Of a stretch of DNA of 64,000 nucleotides, positions 46,635 through 58,087 are shown in pieces. The stretch spans positions 60,300,239-60,364,238 of the forward strand of contig NC_056005.1 in assembly GCF_018446385.1 (NCBI RefSeq). The letters are read 5' to 3'. This DNA is from Zingiber officinale. Taxonomy: Eukaryota > Streptophyta > Magnoliopsida > Zingiberales > Zingiberaceae. A model generated the notes under the pieces. It saw only the letters and a list, made by a program, of their open reading frames with translations. It had not been told where the DNA came from and searched no databases. The position numbers and the translations under genes were made by a program. How positions within the stretch are numbered: the first letter of the stretch is position 1; every line of letters starts with the position of its first letter.

Positions 46635-47591
46635 CTAGCAATTCGAACAGTACGCCCCATCTTCAGCGGCTGATGTGGATGCTACGAACTTTGGATCACC
46701 ATAAGCTTCCTTGACCACTTCCTGAGGTTCGTCTTCCAGATCAGGGATTCCTTCCTCCTCTCTCAACTCGTTTGAGCTTCGGCTTGAGGTATATGGAGCG
46801 TAATAATCATCATACGACTCGAACGGGTTGAGAAAATCCCATGTTGAAGCCTTGGGCGACGGAGGTGGCGGAGGCTCACTAGGAGTAGGATTCCCACTTG
46901 TTCCCATGGCAGGTGGCAGAATGTTTGGAGGCGGTGAGGAGGATCCGAAGATACCGCCACCATAGTTGACGTATGATGCATAAGAAGGATGGGAAGGGTA
47001 AAAGTTGGAATTTTGAGGGGGATACGGGCGGCCATAGTAAGAGTAAGCCGTGGGAGCAAGTTCATCAACGGTGCCGAAGCGTATCAGCTCGGAACTCGGA
47101 GGTTGCTGCTCATAGGTGACCGACGACTCTGCTGGGCGGTTTCGGGCATAGTGTAGGTTGAGGTAGGTCTTCCCAACGGGCGGAGAGTCATTCCCGGGGA
47201 GGAGGTGGATTGGAGAAGCGCCATCCGAGTGAAGGGGCGAATCATCGTCCGAATCAGAATCTGAGGAATGGAAATGAATGTGCGAGCCAGAGTGGCCACG
47301 GTCAACAGTAGAGGGGAGTGTCGCGGCCGCCGGAAGAGGGGACGGAGTGAGCGGCTGGAGGGAGTCACCCTTCCGCTGGACGGGGAGGGGGAGTACAGGG
47401 GAAGAAGGCGGGAGCGGCCCATTCAACAACTCACGGAGAGCGGCGCTGACGGATGCGAGGAATCCGACGTAAGCGAAGTGTGCATCGGCGAGATCGTAGC
47501 GACAGCGAATGACATCGGCAAAAAGCCGTGAGCGCCGGCGGCAGAGCATCACCGCGGTCTCCTCCTCGATCTTGGAGCCTCCGCAGCCCAT
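46635..47591 (-). pseudogene. captured first exon of a DUF630/DUF632 family gene, reading frame intact
   Basis: The ATG at 47591 starts MGCGGSKIEEETAVMLCRRR, the DUF630 N-terminus with a Gly2 myristoylation and Cys3 palmitoylation signal. A Pro/Ser-rich stretch follows, then WDFLNPFESYDDYY and EEGIPDLEDE, the conserved linker before DUF632, which is absent. The 318 codons have no stop or frameshift. Family members (NRG2/APSR1/ROH1-like) act in nitrate or phosphate responses at the membrane or nucleus; that is known for relatives and is not shown here. A 13-codon upstream extension is open, but MGCGGSK is the family start. The exon ends in a TAG at 46635-46637, one codon short of the in-frame SC35 exon. 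Confidence 0.88.
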
Positions 47592-47940
47592 ATCCCACCG
47601 GAAAAACAAAACAAAAAACCAAAAAAACAAAAATCCACTCTCAAGGTGACACGAGCAGCATCAATCGCACCACCCGCGCCCCGAATCCAGCAGCAACCGG
47701 AGGAGGGATCAGGCTGCGGCGATCGGCGAAAAGAGCGGCGGATTCCATCGCAGTACACCAAGAAGCATGATATGATATAGAAATGGGAAGAGGGAGATCA
47801 GGCTGAGAGAGATGGTCGGACGATCAGCGGCGAGGAGAAAAGTGGTGGTGGCGTTACGACGGTATATGGTGGACGGCACGATAAAGGTTTAGGTTTGGAG
47901 AGAAGAGTGAAGTGTTGCAAATTTTGGCTAAGTATTGGTG
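47592..47940 (-). promoter_or_regulatory. probable captured 5' UTR and promoter of the DUF630 gene
   Basis: Sequence upstream of the DUF630 start has an A-rich UTR-like stretch (47600-47635) and GC-rich sequence, and is unlike CACTA terminal repeats. It was probably captured with the exon. No TATA box is convincing. Confidence 0.4.
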
Positions 47941-48184
47941 AGAAAATTAAATTATTTTATTTTATCATAGACACCGGATTTTAAAAACCGCTGTTAAAAT
48001 CAGTGTCTATTAACGAAAAAAAGGTGCTCATAAACATCGGTTAAAAAACCGATGTCTATGAGCGAAAATCTGCGCTCATAGACACCGGTTTTTGGAAAAT
48101 CTCGTGTAAAATACTCAAAGACATTGGTTTTTGCTTAAAACCGTTGTTGTTCCATTGATGTTTATGAGGATTTTTCTTGTAGTG
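47941..48184 (-). repeat. CACTA right terminal inverted repeat and subterminal repeats
   Basis: Several copies of GACACCGG / AACATCGGTT and ACCGATGTCTATGAGCG motifs occur in both orientations. They end in CCTCATAAACATC and CACTACAAGAAAAATCC, read on the minus strand. Confidence 0.9.
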
Positions 48185-49225
48185 TTTCGGTTTCATTGTG
48201 GTGGAACTTGATGTATTATGTTCTATCTTTTCCTCATTGTCAATCGACATGCATTCGTCGGAAGTTAAAGTTGCTATCCTTAGGCAATAAATGGAGAAGA
48301 TCCCTGTGAAATCCTGTTATGGTTAACCCCAGTCACAAGGGTGCCTCAGTAGATCACAAGAATGCAAATCCAATCAGTATCATTAAGGATAGAGATAAGG
48401 GTTTAGTTCGGTCTCTTACTTTCTTATGGAGAAGTTGCCTCTCCTTTCAAGGGAGTATCCTAGATGTCCGTGAACGGGTTACCCCCGTCACTAGGGCCCC
48501 TAAGGTGTACGATCTAAGATCCACTCTTTAAAAATTAGCAATTCCTACACAATTGATCAATATGAAGAGATAATATCAGCAAGTCTCATGCATATCAAAT
48601 AGAAACAAAGCAAGCAAAATCATCCAATAAGTAAAGGCATAAACATGAGTCTTACATCAAACCCTATCCAAAACTACTCCTTACATCCATAGAAAAGGAG
48701 ATCTACTCCATTGTGAGGGAAGAACAACCCCAAAACATAAAGTAAAGCATACTTACAACCCTTGATGTGAGAAGAAGGGGAAGAAGAGATGCTTGCCAAG
48801 GTTTTCGATGTCTTGGGGATACCTCGATGCTCTGGAGATGGACAGAATGTCTAGGGATGGTGGTGGAAGAAGCTCTAGGGTTCCCCCCCTAAAGGGGAGA
48901 ACCCTTTCCCAAGGAGAGAAATGAAGTCCGGAACCAAAGATACCCCAATAATAGGGTTCTTGACCCTTTTATACCTCCTCCAAGTTGCCCAGGAAAACTA
49001 GGATTACAGGGGTCCGGTAAACCGAGTTTTTCACCTGTTGAACCAGGTTTTCTTGTGATTTACCCTGAACTAAAGTTGTATCTCTTGAAATTATCTTAAA
49101 TCTGATACTTGGATAGAGCCATGGCTCCAAACGAGCCGAAAGTTATGGTGGTTCAAAATTTGGTCTGCAGTCTAGGCGGAGGTCCAATTGAACCCACGGT
49201 TGGGAGGCACGGCCGTGCTATTTTG
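48185..49225 (-). repeat. gypsy F 5' LTR, second piece
   Basis: From 48340 it aligns with the 3' LTR at 10765-10791 and 19679-20520. It is interrupted at 49226 by a solo copia LTR with TSD TTTTG (49221-49225). An exact CACGGCCGTG lies at 49208-49217. Confidence 0.9.
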
Positions 49226-51275
49226 TGTTGGGTCTTTCGGGCCGCGAAAATCGCTTTTCCGCGTCGCGGAAACCCCGAAACCCCCGCCACCGGATCCGTG
49301 CGAAGAATAAAATTTTGAAAAACCTACGAGTATGAGTTTACAAACTCTAGATCTACATTAGAGTATGAGTTTTACCCTTGATGCGCACCTTTCACAAATC
49401 CCGCTCGTCCAAGGTGCCGGATCTCAAGATTGTCAAAGTAGACAACCCTCTAGAAGTATCCACACCAACAAATCGATGGAGGGAGAACCTTAGAGTGTGC
49501 TAGCACTCCAAGAAGGTCTCGGCAATGGAGAGGAGAGGGAGAGAAGAAATTGGAGCAAGGAAGAAGATGAGAGTTACAAAATGCTTGAATGAAATTCACC
49601 TCATCAAAACCCCCATAAGTGGCCGGCCACCACAAAGCTTGTAACCCCCTTCTCATTTAATGTGGAGGCCACATTAAATAGGAGATTTGTAACCTCCATG
49701 ACGTGGCACACACATGTGCTAGCCTTGATGATGTGGCACATTATTATTGGCCACTTAATGTCAACTCACAAATGATGTGGCATAAAGTTAAGTTAAACTT
49801 GACTTTTCCTCTTCCTCTCAAGTCAAGTCAAACTTGACATTATAACTCCCATGGTTGATCTAATCCAACCATTTGATTCAAGTCAATTTAATATAATGAA
49901 TCTAATTCATTTAATTAAATTGATTCAATGAGTCATAATCTAAATTAGACTCATTGAACACATGAATCAACTTGAGTCCAACTCAATTAGCCCAATTAGG
50001 ATTACTCTTAATCCAATTTGATTCATCAAATGAATCTAATCCTCTTGGTTCATCATATGAACCTAATCTCCATCTAATTGTCCTTTGTGTGTGACCCTAT
50101 AGATTCTTATAACGTTGGCAATGCTCCTAAACCCATTTAGAAGCATAAGTAATGAGCGGTATCTAGCAACACATCATTACTACCCAAGTTATAAGAATGT
50201 TGAGATCCAACATCACCTTGTGACTACTAATTGTGACTCCTCACAAAATATGGCATTGTCCTTCTATCCTAGACATCTAGATTGATCAATGTGAGGCATA
50301 GACCGTGTCATCCTCTAATCAATCTAAATCTTGAACTCCAAGTAGACTCACTAAATCAAATGAGCTCAATATCTCATATTGACTAATTTGGGCATGGCCA
50401 TGCACTTCGTGGTCTCACTCTATCAAGAATATCGATGTCACTCCTGTCATATAGGAGGGATAGTGTAACACCCACGAAAACTAGTAGTTATACATATGTA
50501 AGTATCCTTTGTTTTTGTAGACTAAAAAGGGAGATAGAACCAAAAGATATAAAAGAAAAGAGGTGAAGTCAAGGATTGAACCTTGAACCTTTTTATTAAA
50601 TGGCAACCTTTAGGAGTTATGGAATGACCACTAGGCCATTATGGATTATTGTTGAAAAGGGGATGGAAATTTTAGATAAAGTAAGAATATGGTTAAGAGA
50701 AGGAAACAAGAAAATATCAAGTAGCTTTCTTCTCCTTCTCTTGATTAAGAACAAGCAAAAAGACAATTGTCTTTCTCTTCTTCTCCCTTCCATTTTCGTG
50801 GGAATGAAGAGGAGATAGGATTTGAAGAAATTAAGGGGATGAATGAGGACATATTCTCATTAGGGAATGATATGAGTGAGTTAAGGAGAAAGGGAAGGCA
50901 AAGTTCATCTTTGTTTCTTCCTCCCACTTAGCATAAAGAAGAAAGAAAGAAAGGGATTTCATTTTCTTCTTTCTTTTCTCTTCCTCACCATTGCCGAAAC
51001 CTAGAGCTCTCCCTCTCCTAATTTTGAAATCCACCTAAGGTCTTTATTCCTAAGAATACTAATCCACAAGAAGGAACCTTCAAGATCTACCCCTTCCAAG
51101 CAAGAGAAAAAAAAGGGAGTGTTAGAAGGAGGAGCTCTCTCTTCTTCCTCTTCACAAGGGTACCATTTTCATTAGGAACCACAAGCGAAAGGAAGTGAGT
51201 ATTCCCTCACCTATGGTAAAAGTATCTCATGATTTTTCCATAGATTTAAATGGCTTAAAAACCTAGGAAGTTTTC

Positions 51276-52725
51276 TTACAAGTTTAAAAGCCTAGGAAAG
51301 CTTAAACTCAAATCTAACATGTTTATGATTTTTCTTATGACATGATATGAATATTTCCTTGGTGTTTCATGCTTGTATGTTACTTGGAATTAGATGAACC
51401 TTACCTTAGGGTTTCGGCCATGCCAAGTTTAAAAGCCTAGGCAAGCTTAAACTCAAATCTAACATGTTTATGATTTTTCTAATGACATGATATGAATATT
51501 TCCTTGGTGTTTCATGTTTGTATGTTACTTGGAAGTAGATGAACCCCACCTTAGGGTTTCGGCCATGCCAAGTTTAAAAGCCTAGGAAAGCTTAAACTCA
51601 TATCTAACATGTTTATGCTTTTTCTTATGACATGATATGAATATTTCCTTGGTGTTTCATGCTTGTATGTTACTTGGAATTAGATGAACCTCACCTTAGG
51701 GTTTTGGCCATGACAAGTTTAAAAGCCTAGGAAAGTCTAAATTCAAATCTAACATGTTTATGATTTTTCTAATGACATGATATGAATATTTCCTTGGTGT
51801 TTCATGCTTGTATGTTACATGGAATTAGATGAACCCCACCTTAGGGTTTCGGCCATGACAAGTTTAAAAAGCCTAGAAAATTTAAACACAAAACCAAATT
51901 ACTCATGATCTTCCTCATGATATGGTAGGAAGATAACTTGATGTACTTATGAATTTTATGTTGGTTAGAACTAGGTATTCATGCTTGGAACTTTCGGCCA
52001 AGTTAGGAGTAAAATGGCTAGACAAGCTTAAACTCAACCCTAACATGTTCATGTTTTTCCCTATAATATGATATGAAGATAACATGATATTCTTATGCTT
52101 GTCCTTGGTTTAGAACTTAATTTCACACTTCAAACTTTCGGCCAAGTTAGGATTAAAATGGCTAGACAAGCTTAAACTCAACCCTAACATGCTCATGTTT
52201 TTCCCTATGATATGATATGAAGATAACATGATATTCTTATGCTTGTCCTTGGTTTAGAACTAAATTTCACACTTCATGACTTTCGGCCACATCTTGGTTT
52301 GTAGACCTAGGAAGCTTAGAACCTAAACCAAAAATGCTCATGATGTTTCTTATGATAAATAATATGGAATTGGTTTAAGGATCACATGTTATATGCTATT
52401 TGTAACCTAGGTTTAGGCCTTGTATGTTTCGCCCACAACATGTTTGTAGACCTAGGAAGCCTAGAACCTAAACCAAAAATGCTCATGATGTTTCTTATGA
52501 TAAATAATATGGAATTGGTTTAAGGTTCACATGTTTATATGCTATTGTAACCTAGGTTTAGGCCTTGTATGTTTCGGCCACAACATGTTTGTAGACCTAG
52601 GAAGCTTAGAACCTAAACAAAAAATGCTCATGATGTTCCTTATGATAAATGATATGAAATTGGTTTAGGGTTCATATGCTTGTACGTTGCTTTCAACCTA
52701 GGTGATTCCCTACATGGTTCGGCCA
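51276..52725. repeat. tandem array of ten 145-bp units
   Basis: A (T)TTCGGCCA-type motif ends at 51420, 51565, 51710, 51855, 52000, 52144, 52289, about 52435, 52580 and 52725, a spacing of 144-146 bp. Units fall into three subgroups: four near-identical plus one diverged (51276-52000), two (52001-52289) and three (52290-52725). Confidence 0.93.
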
Positions 52726-52926
52726 CCTATGATAGTTTGATGATTGAGACTCAATTATGACTCATTATGTGCTTCACATGCCATGATATGAATTAGGAGA
52801 TATTAACTTATGTTCCATGCATGATTATGTTCCCATGATATCATATATGTTCATCTATGTACGCTTATGAATCATGCATTTAAAATGTCTCCTATGATGT
52901 GCTATATGCTCAAGCATGTATGTTTA

Positions 52927-53300
52927 TGATATGCTAAGTGAAAGGCCTAAGAGTTGCTTCCCTACTTGTTGGGACTAAGAGCACTCTTTATGATATGCTA
53001 AGTGAAAGGCCTAAGAGTTGCTTCCCTATCAAGTGGGACTAAGAGCACTCTTCATGCTAAGTTAAGTTATGAATGACATGAACATGATGAATGATGAATG
53101 ACATGAACATTATATGCTATGAATGACATGAATATCATATACTATGATTATATGACATGTTATTTTACTTTGTATGGCTTGTACCAAGGGTGGGCTCCAT
53201 AAGCGCCCCTAGACCGACGGACTATGAACGGGTCTAGTAAAGGGATGGGCTCCTTAGTACGCCCCTAGGTCGACGGACTATGAACGGACCTAGATCCCTA
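52927..53300. repeat. two short direct duplications (about 64 and 62 bp)
   Basis: TGATATGCTAAGTGAAAGGC recurs at 52927 and 52991. GGGCTCC...GACGGACTATGAACGG recurs around 53190 and 53246. ATGATATG-rich simple repeats follow at 53400-53740. Confidence 0.8.
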
Positions 53301-54816
53301 GTGGGTTCGGGGCTAGCTACCCTGCCCTAGGGATTGCGCGCATTTATGTATGTATGTGGTACAAGTCGGGCCCTCATGATGATATTATGTTCAAGTATTA
53401 TATGATATGTTTGTTTTTAAAAGCATCTTGAACATGATATTACCCATGTTTTAAAGGACATTTTTCATTGCATACATGATTATGTTATGATGTGATATGA
53501 TATGATGTTCTTTATGCTATGATGAGATGTTCTTTATGCTATGATATGATATGTCATGATGCTTACTTTACTTTATGATATGATATGATATGATGTCAGC
53601 AGTTGTGTTATGACATGATATGACATGATGTTTCTTTTATGATATGACATGACATGATGTTCTTTTCTGCTATGATATGGTATGATATAATGTTCTCTCT
53701 TATGATATGTTAAAATGTGATATGATACTCTTGCATGATATGTTGGTTAGATGCTCATGTGTTCATGCTATATGTTGTATGATTTTGCTAGGACATGTTT
53801 TATTTGTGAGTAGGAAAGAATCTCACTAAGCCTTGTGTGCTTATAGTTATTTTCCTTGTACCACAGATAAAGGTAAAGGATGGATGAACTAAAGGAGCAG
53901 CAAGAGGGGCAGGAGATGTGTGTGGTGGTGGCTTGGCTAAGAAAGAAAGACCTGCTTACGTTGACTTAGGATTGATATGAACTTTGCTTAATTCATGTTG
54001 ATGTCTTGCATGATCACTTTACTTTTGCTTATGTTAGAAATGGATTATGACTCTCTCTAAGTTCACAACTATGCTAAGCATGCTCGTATGATTAGTTAGG
54101 TTTTAAATGAAAAGAAAATAATTACTTCCGCGGTTTCTTTTTATGAAATTCATGTGCGTATGTATGTAGAAAGTAACCCCGCCTCTACTAGCAGGAGGGG
54201 CGGGCGTTACAGATAGATCCCATCTACATAACTCACATCCCTCCGCATAATTTGTTACATATCCAGTAATCGCCTTTATAGTCCACCCAGTTACAGGTGA
54301 CGTTTGACGAAACCAAAGAACATAACTCCTTATGTAGGGATCCATGGTGACTTCAGGTCTAAGGACTAGTAGTCATACTAATAGCCACATGAGAAAGTAC
54401 ATAACACTCATATAACGATCCATGATACTTTCTCATGGCGGGTCATTCAGTATACATTCTCCAATGCATACCCATGTGTCAACTTGATATCTCTATATCC
54501 ATGACTTGTGAGATCAAGTCATTGAGTTGACCTACATGCTAGTCTCGTCGCATTAACATTGTCCCTGAATGTTAATACTCGACTAGGAATGATTAAAAGT
54601 AGTGTTCCCTATATCATCTCACTATCGGTTCAACTAACCGATTGATATAGGTAAGAATCTTCTACTCAAGGACGCTATTATACTTAGTTTATTTGGCACC
54701 AATACAAGTAAGTATAATAACCAAAACAAATGCCTTTATTTATATAAGAATATGATACAACAAGTCCATAATACAATCATCAAATGATTGGCTCTAAGGC
54801 TCTAACTAACATTTTG

Positions 54817-55549
54817 CACGGGCAGAAAATCCTTTCTCTCTGTTGGATCTGAAGAAAAGTTGTAGATCTTGAAGTCAGCTAGGTTTCGATATAAAGAAAA
54901 TCCTGAAACTCCAACGGAATGCAAAGTTATGGCCAAATTACGAACGGTCTACAATCTGCCCAGAATTCCACACAGCCCTATTTTGGCGTGGCACGGCCCG
55001 TGTTCTTCGTCACACGGCCGTGTGGAATCCACACGGCCTCACATGGATTCTTCTTGGTTGAGTCACACGGCCGTGACCTTTTTCATCTCTGCCGAGATCA
55101 CACGGTCGGGTGGATTCACACGGTCGTGACCTTTCTCTCCTCTGGATCGTTGGCATGGCCGTGTCATTTAGCACAGTCGTGCCATTTTACACGACTATGT
55201 ATTTCTTGGCCACGGGATATTTCCATAGCCATGTGTCTCACACGGTCGTGGCCCTCTTCAAATCTGGATTCTAGGCACAGCCGTGCCATTTGGCACGGCC
55301 TGAACATGCTAATGGCCACACGACCATGTGGCCTACACGACCCAAGCTCCTATGTGTGTTTTTGCTCCATTTTCGCTCCAAATAGCGTCTTGTCAATAAA
55401 AACAACCAAAGAGCAGATCTTCAAACAAAATATAATGAAAGTATGACGTTACAATGAAATAGGGTGCAATAAACATAGATTATGCTAATGAAATACAAGT
55501 AGTTGTGCGTCAAGACATGCATAAAAGTGTATATAATCTACGCACATCA
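54817..55549 (-). repeat. gypsy F 5' LTR, third piece, with palindromes
   Basis: It aligns with 20550-21292 and ends at the LTR terminus CTACGCACATCA. The palindrome cluster recurs at about 54985-55340, with exact CACACGGCCGTGTGG at 55011-55025 and CACGGCCGTG at 55066-55075. Confidence 0.9.
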
Positions 55550-56491
55550 ATGACTACAGTTGGCAAGTGGAGCTAAGCAACTGGAGGAGAGATCCAGTGA
55601 GGACATGTTCCCCGTTAAGGGAACTATAGGCGTCAGTCCAACTTAGGTCAATTTGGAAATCCTAAGTTGAGACCTTTGCTAGATCATAATCTTGGGGAGA
55701 CATGATCTAATTATTATTCTTATCTTATTAATGTTGTGCTAACTCTATTTTATAGGATAAATATATTTTTTTGTTTCCTAAACTAACTTTTTATTATAGG
55801 GAAGAAAAGACACAAAAAGTGGTCCGGGAGTTCAGACTAGTCTTCTGTGTGCGGGTTCTACTGGAACTTGGGCAATCCGAGGCCCGAAATTGCTCAGGTA
55901 TCCAGACCATAAAAGTTATCCCAAAGATAAGTTGGAGCACTATAACTGGCCAAACCCACATCGGTGGTCCAGGCACCTAAAAGTGGATAAACTTCGTGGA
56001 TGAAGTTTTGACGAGAGATCTCCACGTCAACAACGATCTAAGCGCCTAGAGGGGTTCCAGGCGCCTGGAGGGGTTCCAAGAGCCCGAAATGGGTCTATGT
56101 AAGGGTCTTCGACCAGTAGCTTCAGAACAACATTAACTACAACTTTCATATTCAAGTGCTGCTCCGAAAAACCTCCGACAAAAAATCAAGTAAAACTATC
56201 AAGTAAGAGATTTCATTTTCCCTTTCTATTTATAAGTAACAAATTTTACTTTCAATTCTTGTACTCAATCATTGTAATCCTTTTATGAACTGATAGTGAT
56301 TGCCTAATGAAAGCGATCAATGATCGCGGGCCCTGGAGTAGGAGTCGTCACAGGCTCCAAACAAAGTAAAACTATCTGTGTTACCGTTGTTTTTTATTTT
56401 CTTTATTTTGCTGCGTAACTCGTTTACAATTGCAATTTTTGAAGATCCCTATTCCCCCCCCCCCCCCCCCTAGCGACTTTATGATCCTACA
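55550..56491 (+). repeat. LTR remnant of a SIRE-like copia element
   Basis: It ends GATCCTACA and is directly followed by a tRNA-Met-like primer site, so it is an LTR end. The start is not defined. It includes a run of 17 C (56454-56470) and a 19-bp direct repeat with GCGCCT...GAGGGGTTCC near 56040-56085. Confidence 0.65.
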
Positions 56492-56493
56492 AG

Positions 56494-56505
56494 TGATATC
56501 AGAGT
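56494..56505 (+). other. decayed primer binding site (tRNA-Met)
   Basis: TGATATCAGAGT differs from TGGTATCAGAGC by two transitions. Confidence 0.7.
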
Positions 56506-56753
56506 GAGGCTACTCTGAATTGGTGAAACCACCAATCAAGAAAGGGTTCCTTTCATTTTTTCCTCCAAATATTTTTTTAAAAAAATCTCATTTTTTTCTC
56601 GTTTTCAAATTTTCACTATTGGTTAAAACTAGTAAAATATCTCATTTGGTAAAATTTATCATAATATTTATTATTATTTTTTTATTATTTTATTTACTAT
56701 TTACCTGAACACCAAGTCTTGGCCATATTTCAAAGTTTTTCTTTCAGAAAGTA

Positions 56754-57600
56754 ATGGCCCAAAATGAGGGATACAACATTGCCCATCCCCCCCTTCAACG
56801 GGTACCTGAAGACAGACATCAAGCAGTGGTTTAGCATCCATAAAGGCTACACAATCCTGACAAACAAGCGACAAACCACTCAAACCCAAGGACTGGAATC
56901 CAAAAATGAAAAAGAAGGCTCAGATGGACAACAAAGCCTTAAACTCCCTCCATGCAGGTGACAAAAGAACAACTGAACTGGGTCGGACCTTTTGAAAATG
57001 TAAAGGACCTTTGGGATAAATTCATCGAGTTACACAAAGAAACAAATGATGTAAAGGTAACCGAAATAAATTCACCTATGAATAAATTATTTAACACTGA
57101 AATGCAAGAAGAAGATAAGGTGACTTGGGATGAAGAATCGGATGTCGAAGATCAAAAGAATCACAACTACCTCGCACTGATGGCAAATGGACCAAAATCA
57201 GAAAATGAGATGGAACAAGACAACGAGTCTAAATATGAATCAAGCCACGAGTTCGCACTCATTTCCGAAGGTTCCAACAAGGTATCATCTATCCTAACTG
57301 CTAGATTTTTTAAAATAATTGCATGCTGAAATACAAAATTAATAAAATCTAAAAAATAAAATGACACTCTCCTTAAGGAAAATCAACACCTAAAGGAACA
57401 ATTTAACTCCCAAACAAAAACCTCTAACTCAAATCAAGTCGAAAGACTTTAGGAAGAAAATGCTAAATTAAAAACTGAAATAACCAATCTAAAAGAATTG
57501 TTAGAAAAATTCACAACCAGATTCAAATATCTAGACATGATACTTGGATCACAAAGTACTATGTACAATAAGTCAGACTCGTATACAAGTCCAGCTTGAC
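56754..57600 (+). pseudogene. SIRE-like copia gag remnant
   Basis: The probable start is MAQNEGYNIAHPP at 56754, with stops and a frameshift before the open segment 56952-57329 (NVKDLWDKFIELHKETNDVK, DKVTWDEESDVEDQKNHNYL, ALMANGPKSE). Next comes a coiled-coil stretch broken by stops (EENAKLKTEITNLKELLEKF, about 57450-57515). The order of UBN2-like core, acidic ALMA segment and coil is that of SIRE/Maximus copia gag. The Cys-His knuckle is not visible. Confidence 0.7.
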
Positions 57601-58087
57601 TAACAAAACTTTTATATCACTTATAAGCCAAAATAAGAAATAAACTAAGTCAGGGTTCCGAAAGCATGTCTAATCATGCAAGCAAGACTCAATCAATTTT
57701 ATGTTCCTAAAAATAAAATTCATTATCCAAAACCAAATCCAACTATACCTATTAATTCAAAACCAAACTAAAATAAACCTTCAAAGCTAAATTACAAACT
57801 AAACAATCAAATTAAATCAAATAAATCAAACCTAAACCTAAAATGTAAAATGAAATAAAACAATTTAAACTCAAATAGAAAAAATAAATTTAAATCAAAT
57901 AACTACAAAGCTAATTTAAATTCAAGCTACAATCAAGTCTAGTATAACTATAAAACTAATCAACGTAAATCAAAATTTTAAACACAAATTCAATAATTCA
58001 GGGGGAGGCACCAAACTAGTTGGCACCTACAAAAATAATAGTTTACCCAGCTAGATAATTAGGACTAGCTTAAATAGGGATAAAAGT
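57601..58087 (+). other. A-rich decayed sequence before copia C
   Basis: A-rich remains of the same copia element, with no open frame. C inserted at 58088. Confidence 0.5.

Larger units (their letters stand above)
25049..48184. mobile_element. CACTA (En/Spm-type) transposon carrying host gene fragments
   Basis: The left end is CACTACAACAAAAACCC. The right end, reverse-complemented, is CACTACAAGAAAAATCC. Both continue into similar sequence (CTCATAGACAT / CTCATAAACAT) and subterminal ACCGGT-type repeats, as expected of CACTA elements. The flanking triplets are ATT (25046-25048) and TTT (48185-48187), an imperfect 3-bp target duplication. No transposase is present. Inside are exons from three host genes on the minus strand, then gypsy element E (28147-45206) as a later insertion. 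Without E the element would be about 6.1 kb. It is a Pack-type non-autonomous CACTA. Confidence 0.9.
50464..54211. mobile_element. 3.75-kb solo LTR of another gypsy-like family
   Basis: TGTAACACCC...GGGCGTTACA ends are flanked by exact GATAG duplications (50459-50463 and 54212-54216) that interrupt a GGGATAGATCCC site in the copia LTR. No coding or primer site is present. The length and ends suit the LTR of a long-LTR gypsy such as Tekay or Retand; the family is not settled. It holds a 145-bp tandem array and shorter duplications. Confidence 0.88.
49226..54811 (-). mobile_element. solo LTR of the A/B/C copia family, itself interrupted
   Basis: TGTTGGGTC...CTAACTAACA ends are flanked by exact TTTTG duplications at 49221-49225 and 54812-54816. 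The two halves (49226-50463 and 54212-54811) join into one LTR of about 1.84 kb. No interior or second LTR remains, so the element was reduced by LTR-LTR recombination. Confidence 0.93.
10765..55549 (-). mobile_element. non-autonomous gag-only Ty3-gypsy element F, interrupted
   Basis: A minus-strand element in pieces. The 3' LTR is 10765-10791 plus 19679-21292, truncated at its outer end. The interior is 21293-24822. The 5' LTR is 24823-25048 plus 48185-49225 plus 54817-55549, about 2.0 kb when joined. The LTR ends are TGATGTGCG...TTATAACA on the minus strand. The interior is only about 3.5 kb, with a gag-like gene and no protease, reverse transcriptase or integrase. This matches the class called TR-GAG, which must be moved by proteins of a relative. 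The gag sequence and tRNA-Asp-like primer site point to the Athila/Tat side of gypsy. B, a CACTA element and a solo LTR have inserted into it. Confidence 0.88.

Noticed and set aside
47268-47531. Plus-strand open frames opposite the DUF630 exon
   Set aside because: GC-rich antisense shadows; the minus frame matches a known family from its start codon.
56454-56470. Run of 17 C as a possible G-quadruplex or structural signal
   Set aside because: A single homopolymer whose length is prone to sequencing error; no further evidence.
55771-56708. Short open frames in the SIRE-like LTR
   Set aside because: They have no family features and the region ends in a primer binding site, so it is LTR.
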